This document shows, piece by piece, positions 62,563 to 64,000 of a DNA stretch of 64,000 bases (the stretch's first letter is position 1; each line of letters begins with the position of its first letter). Source of the DNA: Simplicispira hankyongi (lineage in GTDB: Bacteria; Pseudomonadota; Gammaproteobacteria; Burkholderiales; Burkholderiaceae_C); the NCBI RefSeq assembly GCF_003570885.1, contig NZ_QXJC01000003.1:868001-932000 (forward strand), written 5' to 3'. The notes under the pieces were generated by a model, which was not told the origin of the DNA, made no database searches, and saw only the letters and a list, made by a program, of their open reading frames with translations. The translations under genes were made by a program, and so were the position numbers.

Positions 62563-63303
62563 TCAACGACAGGTGCGCGCAGGAACCATGCGGGGCGCCG
62601 CGCCCATGGTCGGCGGCTGGTCGGCGGAGGGCAGCTCCACGCAATAGTCGCCCCACGGCCCCGACACCTTCGCGGTGCGCGAGCCCCCAGGGCCACGCAG
62701 GTCGCGCACCACGGCCTCCGCGCCCATGGTGGCGGGCACTTCCCCTGCCCAGGTCTGTGGCGCATGGCCCAGCCCTTGCCGGCGCTGCCAGGCCCTCTCC
62801 CGCGCCAGCGCGTGCGCCACTACGTCTGGCCGAAGAACGGCCTGCGGTTGCGCAGCAGAAGCGGGCAGGCTTGGCGCTGGCGCTGACGCAGCGGCGGCGG
62901 CGACCACTGGCGTCTCCCTCTCAGGGCTTGCGGTGGACTGGCGCACGCGCCCCCTTGGCAGCGGCCGGACGATGGCCACCGTGGCACGCCTCATGGCCCT
63001 CGGCGCTGCGGAGCGCGCCCCGGCCGCTTCGCCAGTTTCGCCCGGCACAACCCCGGCAGCCGGTGCGGGCACAGGCGTGGGTACCAGCGCCACCCACTGC
63101 ATGGCCGGGGGCTGCATCTGCGATTCAGTCGGCAGGACGGACTGGGGCACCAGCGTCCGCCACAGCACCGCCAGCCCGACGCCATGCAGCATCAGTGACC
63201 CAGCCACCGCCCAGACCAGGCGCTGGCGTGCCGGGGCAGCGCACGCCTGTTTACTGCTGCGGGGAACCACTCGCCAGACCAGCCGGTGGCGCCGCCCCTT
63301 CAT
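62563..63303 (-). CDS. TonB-like single-pass membrane protein of unknown function
   Basis: 246 aa. Basic N-terminus, one membrane helix (about 29-49, LVWAVAGSLMLHGVGLAVLW) of the TonB-like type, then an Ala/Pro/Arg-rich periplasmic linker and a small C-terminal region with WGDYCVELPSADQPP and a final TCR (two cysteines). ATG 63303 lies inside the end of the HTH gene, overlapping it by 53 nt. I do not recognise the family. The TonB energy-coupling C-terminal domain is not evident. Confidence 0.65.
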   Translation of the reverse strand: MKGRRHRLVWRVVPRSSKQACAAPARQRLVWAVAGSLMLHGVGLAVLWRTLVPQSVLPTESQMQPPAMQWVALVPTPVPAPAAGVVPGETGEAAGARSAAPRAMRRATVAIVRPLPRGRVRQSTASPERETPVVAAAAASAPAPSLPASAAQPQAVLRPDVVAHALARERAWQRRQGLGHAPQTWAGEVPATMGAEAVVRDLRGPGGSRTAKVSGPWGDYCVELPSADQPPTMGAAPRMVPARTCR

Positions 63304-63505
63304 CGGGAATCCAGGTCAGCAGATCCCCTGGCTGGCACTGCAAATAGCTGCAGATGGCGGACAGGGTCTCAAATCGCACGCCCTTGACCTTGCCGCTCTT
63401 GAGCAGGGACAAATTGGCCTCGGTGATGCCCACATGGGCCGCGAGATCTCGCGACTTGACCTTGCGGCGCACAAGCATCTCATCCAGCGTGACAACTATC
63501 GCCAT
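63251..63505 (-). CDS. Small XRE/Cro-type HTH regulator
   Basis: 84 aa. A Cro/C1 HTH (LDEMLVRRKVKSRDLAAHVG, ITEANLSLLKSGKVKGVRFE, LSAICSYLQCQPGDLLTWI), the YozG-like type that nearly always accompanies a DUF2975 membrane protein, as it does here 20 bp upstream. It probably regulates the pair itself. The C-terminal tail overlaps the start of the TonB-like gene. Confidence 0.88.
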   Translation of the reverse strand: MAIVVTLDEMLVRRKVKSRDLAAHVGITEANLSLLKSGKVKGVRFETLSAICSYLQCQPGDLLTWIPDEGAAPPAGLASGSPQQ

Positions 63506-63525
63506 GGGTGGGTGTCCTGGATGAA

Positions 63526-64000
63526 TTACACGAACGCGTTGGCTTCGGCCTGCAGGCGGCAGCCCTCGGCCAGCACATGGGCCAGCAGCAGCATCATGAG
63601 CCCCACCACCAGCATGCTCATTTCAAACGAACCCAGGCCCAGCACAATCAGCCCGCCGTTCTGCCCGGACGCGAGCCACGACAGCAGCGCCGTCACCCCC
63701 ATCTGGTAGAGCAGCGAGGTCACAAACATCGCCAGAAAACCCCAGCCGACACCACGAAATCCGCGCACCACCACGGGCCCGAACACCTCTCCCGCCAGAA
63801 AGGCACGGCAAATGCGGTGCACGCACCACACGGCATAGAACATGGCCAGTGCGGGGATGCACTCGAGCCCCACCCCCACCCAGCGCCACGGCAGGTCCAT
63901 GGACTGTGGCGGCGTCAGGCCGGCCAGCAAGGCCTGTGCAGGCACCACGGTCAGAGGCATCCAGCCAGCCCAGCCGCCCTCCTGCCCAATCGCCGCCCAG
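63526..64000 (-). CDS. DUF2975 membrane protein, 5' end beyond the window
   Basis: At least 144 aa from ATG 63960, but the frame stays open without a stop to base 64000 and the family normally begins with another membrane helix, so the true start is probably outside. Three membrane segments are visible (LECIPALAMFYAVWCVHRIC, VGWGFLAMFVTSLLYQMGV, MSMLVVGLMMLLLAHVLAEG), with the DUF2975 loop GEVFGPVVVRGFRGVGWG. Paired with the downstream HTH gene. Confidence 0.8.
   Translation of the reverse strand, partial: WAAIGQEGGWAGWMPLTVVPAQALLAGLTPPQSMDLPWRWVGVGLECIPALAMFYAVWCVHRICRAFLAGEVFGPVVVRGFRGVGWGFLAMFVTSLLYQMGVTALLSWLASGQNGGLIVLGLGSFEMSMLVVGLMMLLLAHVLAEGCRLQAEANAFV

Noticed and set aside
62563-63303. 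Calling the 246-aa protein TonB
   Set aside because: Only the N-terminal helix and proline-rich style fit; the C-terminal TonB domain is not visible and no exbB/exbD lies nearby.

Overview
The window looks like chromosomal DNA of a Betaproteobacterium of the family Comamonadaceae (Acidovorax-like). It is high-GC, and it carries many copies of a short palindromic repeat (core AGCGCTTAT ... AAGCGCT ... AGCTAT) that I recall as common in that family. It also has a PHA-granule regulator (PhaM), ubiquinone and queuosine genes, and a beta-proteobacterial style ribosomal operon. No phage, insertion sequence or CRISPR array is visible. The species assignment is inference from style, not from a search.

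Layout. 1-9.3 kb holds pldA, a 3 x 159-bp tandem repeat, a universal stress protein, tgt, two uncharacterised membrane proteins, a saccharopine-dehydrogenase-like protein, a divergent LysE-type exporter/Lrp-type regulator pair and a small secreted protein. 9.3-15.4 kb (minus strand) holds a FIST sensor, phaM and a four-gene, probably copper-linked envelope cluster: DUF2946, TonB-dependent receptor, YcnI-like and PCu(A)C. 15.4-24.8 kb is recC-recB-recD with 4-nt overlaps. 24.9-33.9 kb is an initiator tRNA and the spc plus alpha ribosomal operons (rplN to rplQ, with secY and rpoA), all on the minus strand. 34.0-44.3 kb is a complete glycerol / glycerol-3-phosphate locus: glpSTPQUV-glpD on one strand, and divergent glpR and glpK on the other. 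44.4-46.2 kb holds proC and ubiA. 46.4-52.4 kb is a two-component signalling operon: a hybrid kinase with three receiver domains, a CheR-like methyltransferase, an internally deleted CheB and a receiver-kinase, facing a lone response regulator. 52.5-56.2 kb holds dps, oxyR and recG. 56.4-59.8 kb is a c-di-GMP region with an HD-GYP protein, pfkB and a hemerythrin-GGDEF protein. 60.0-64.0 kb holds queA, a stand-alone trpB and a small unit of a TonB-like protein, an HTH regulator and a DUF2975 protein running off the window edge.

How the genes work together. The glp block imports glycerol by an ABC system, phosphorylates it (GlpK) and oxidises it (GlpD), probably under GlpR acting on decamer repeats in the divergent promoter region. 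RecBCD and RecG serve recombination repair. OxyR and Dps form an oxidative-stress pair. The copper cluster combines outer-membrane import with periplasmic copper carriers.

The most notable observations are: (i) the signalling operon keeps translational coupling through a cheB gene whose catalytic core is gone; (ii) the two GlpS/GlpT ATPases have complementary defects, predicting one working and one degenerate ATP site; (iii) members of the dispersed repeat family lie inside coding sequence, including the signal peptide of the YcnI-like protein and in-frame stretches of recC and recG; (iv) the spc operon begins right beside glpD with its own promoter and a hairpin at the predicted mRNA 5' end, and ends 19 nt before an initiator tRNA gene.
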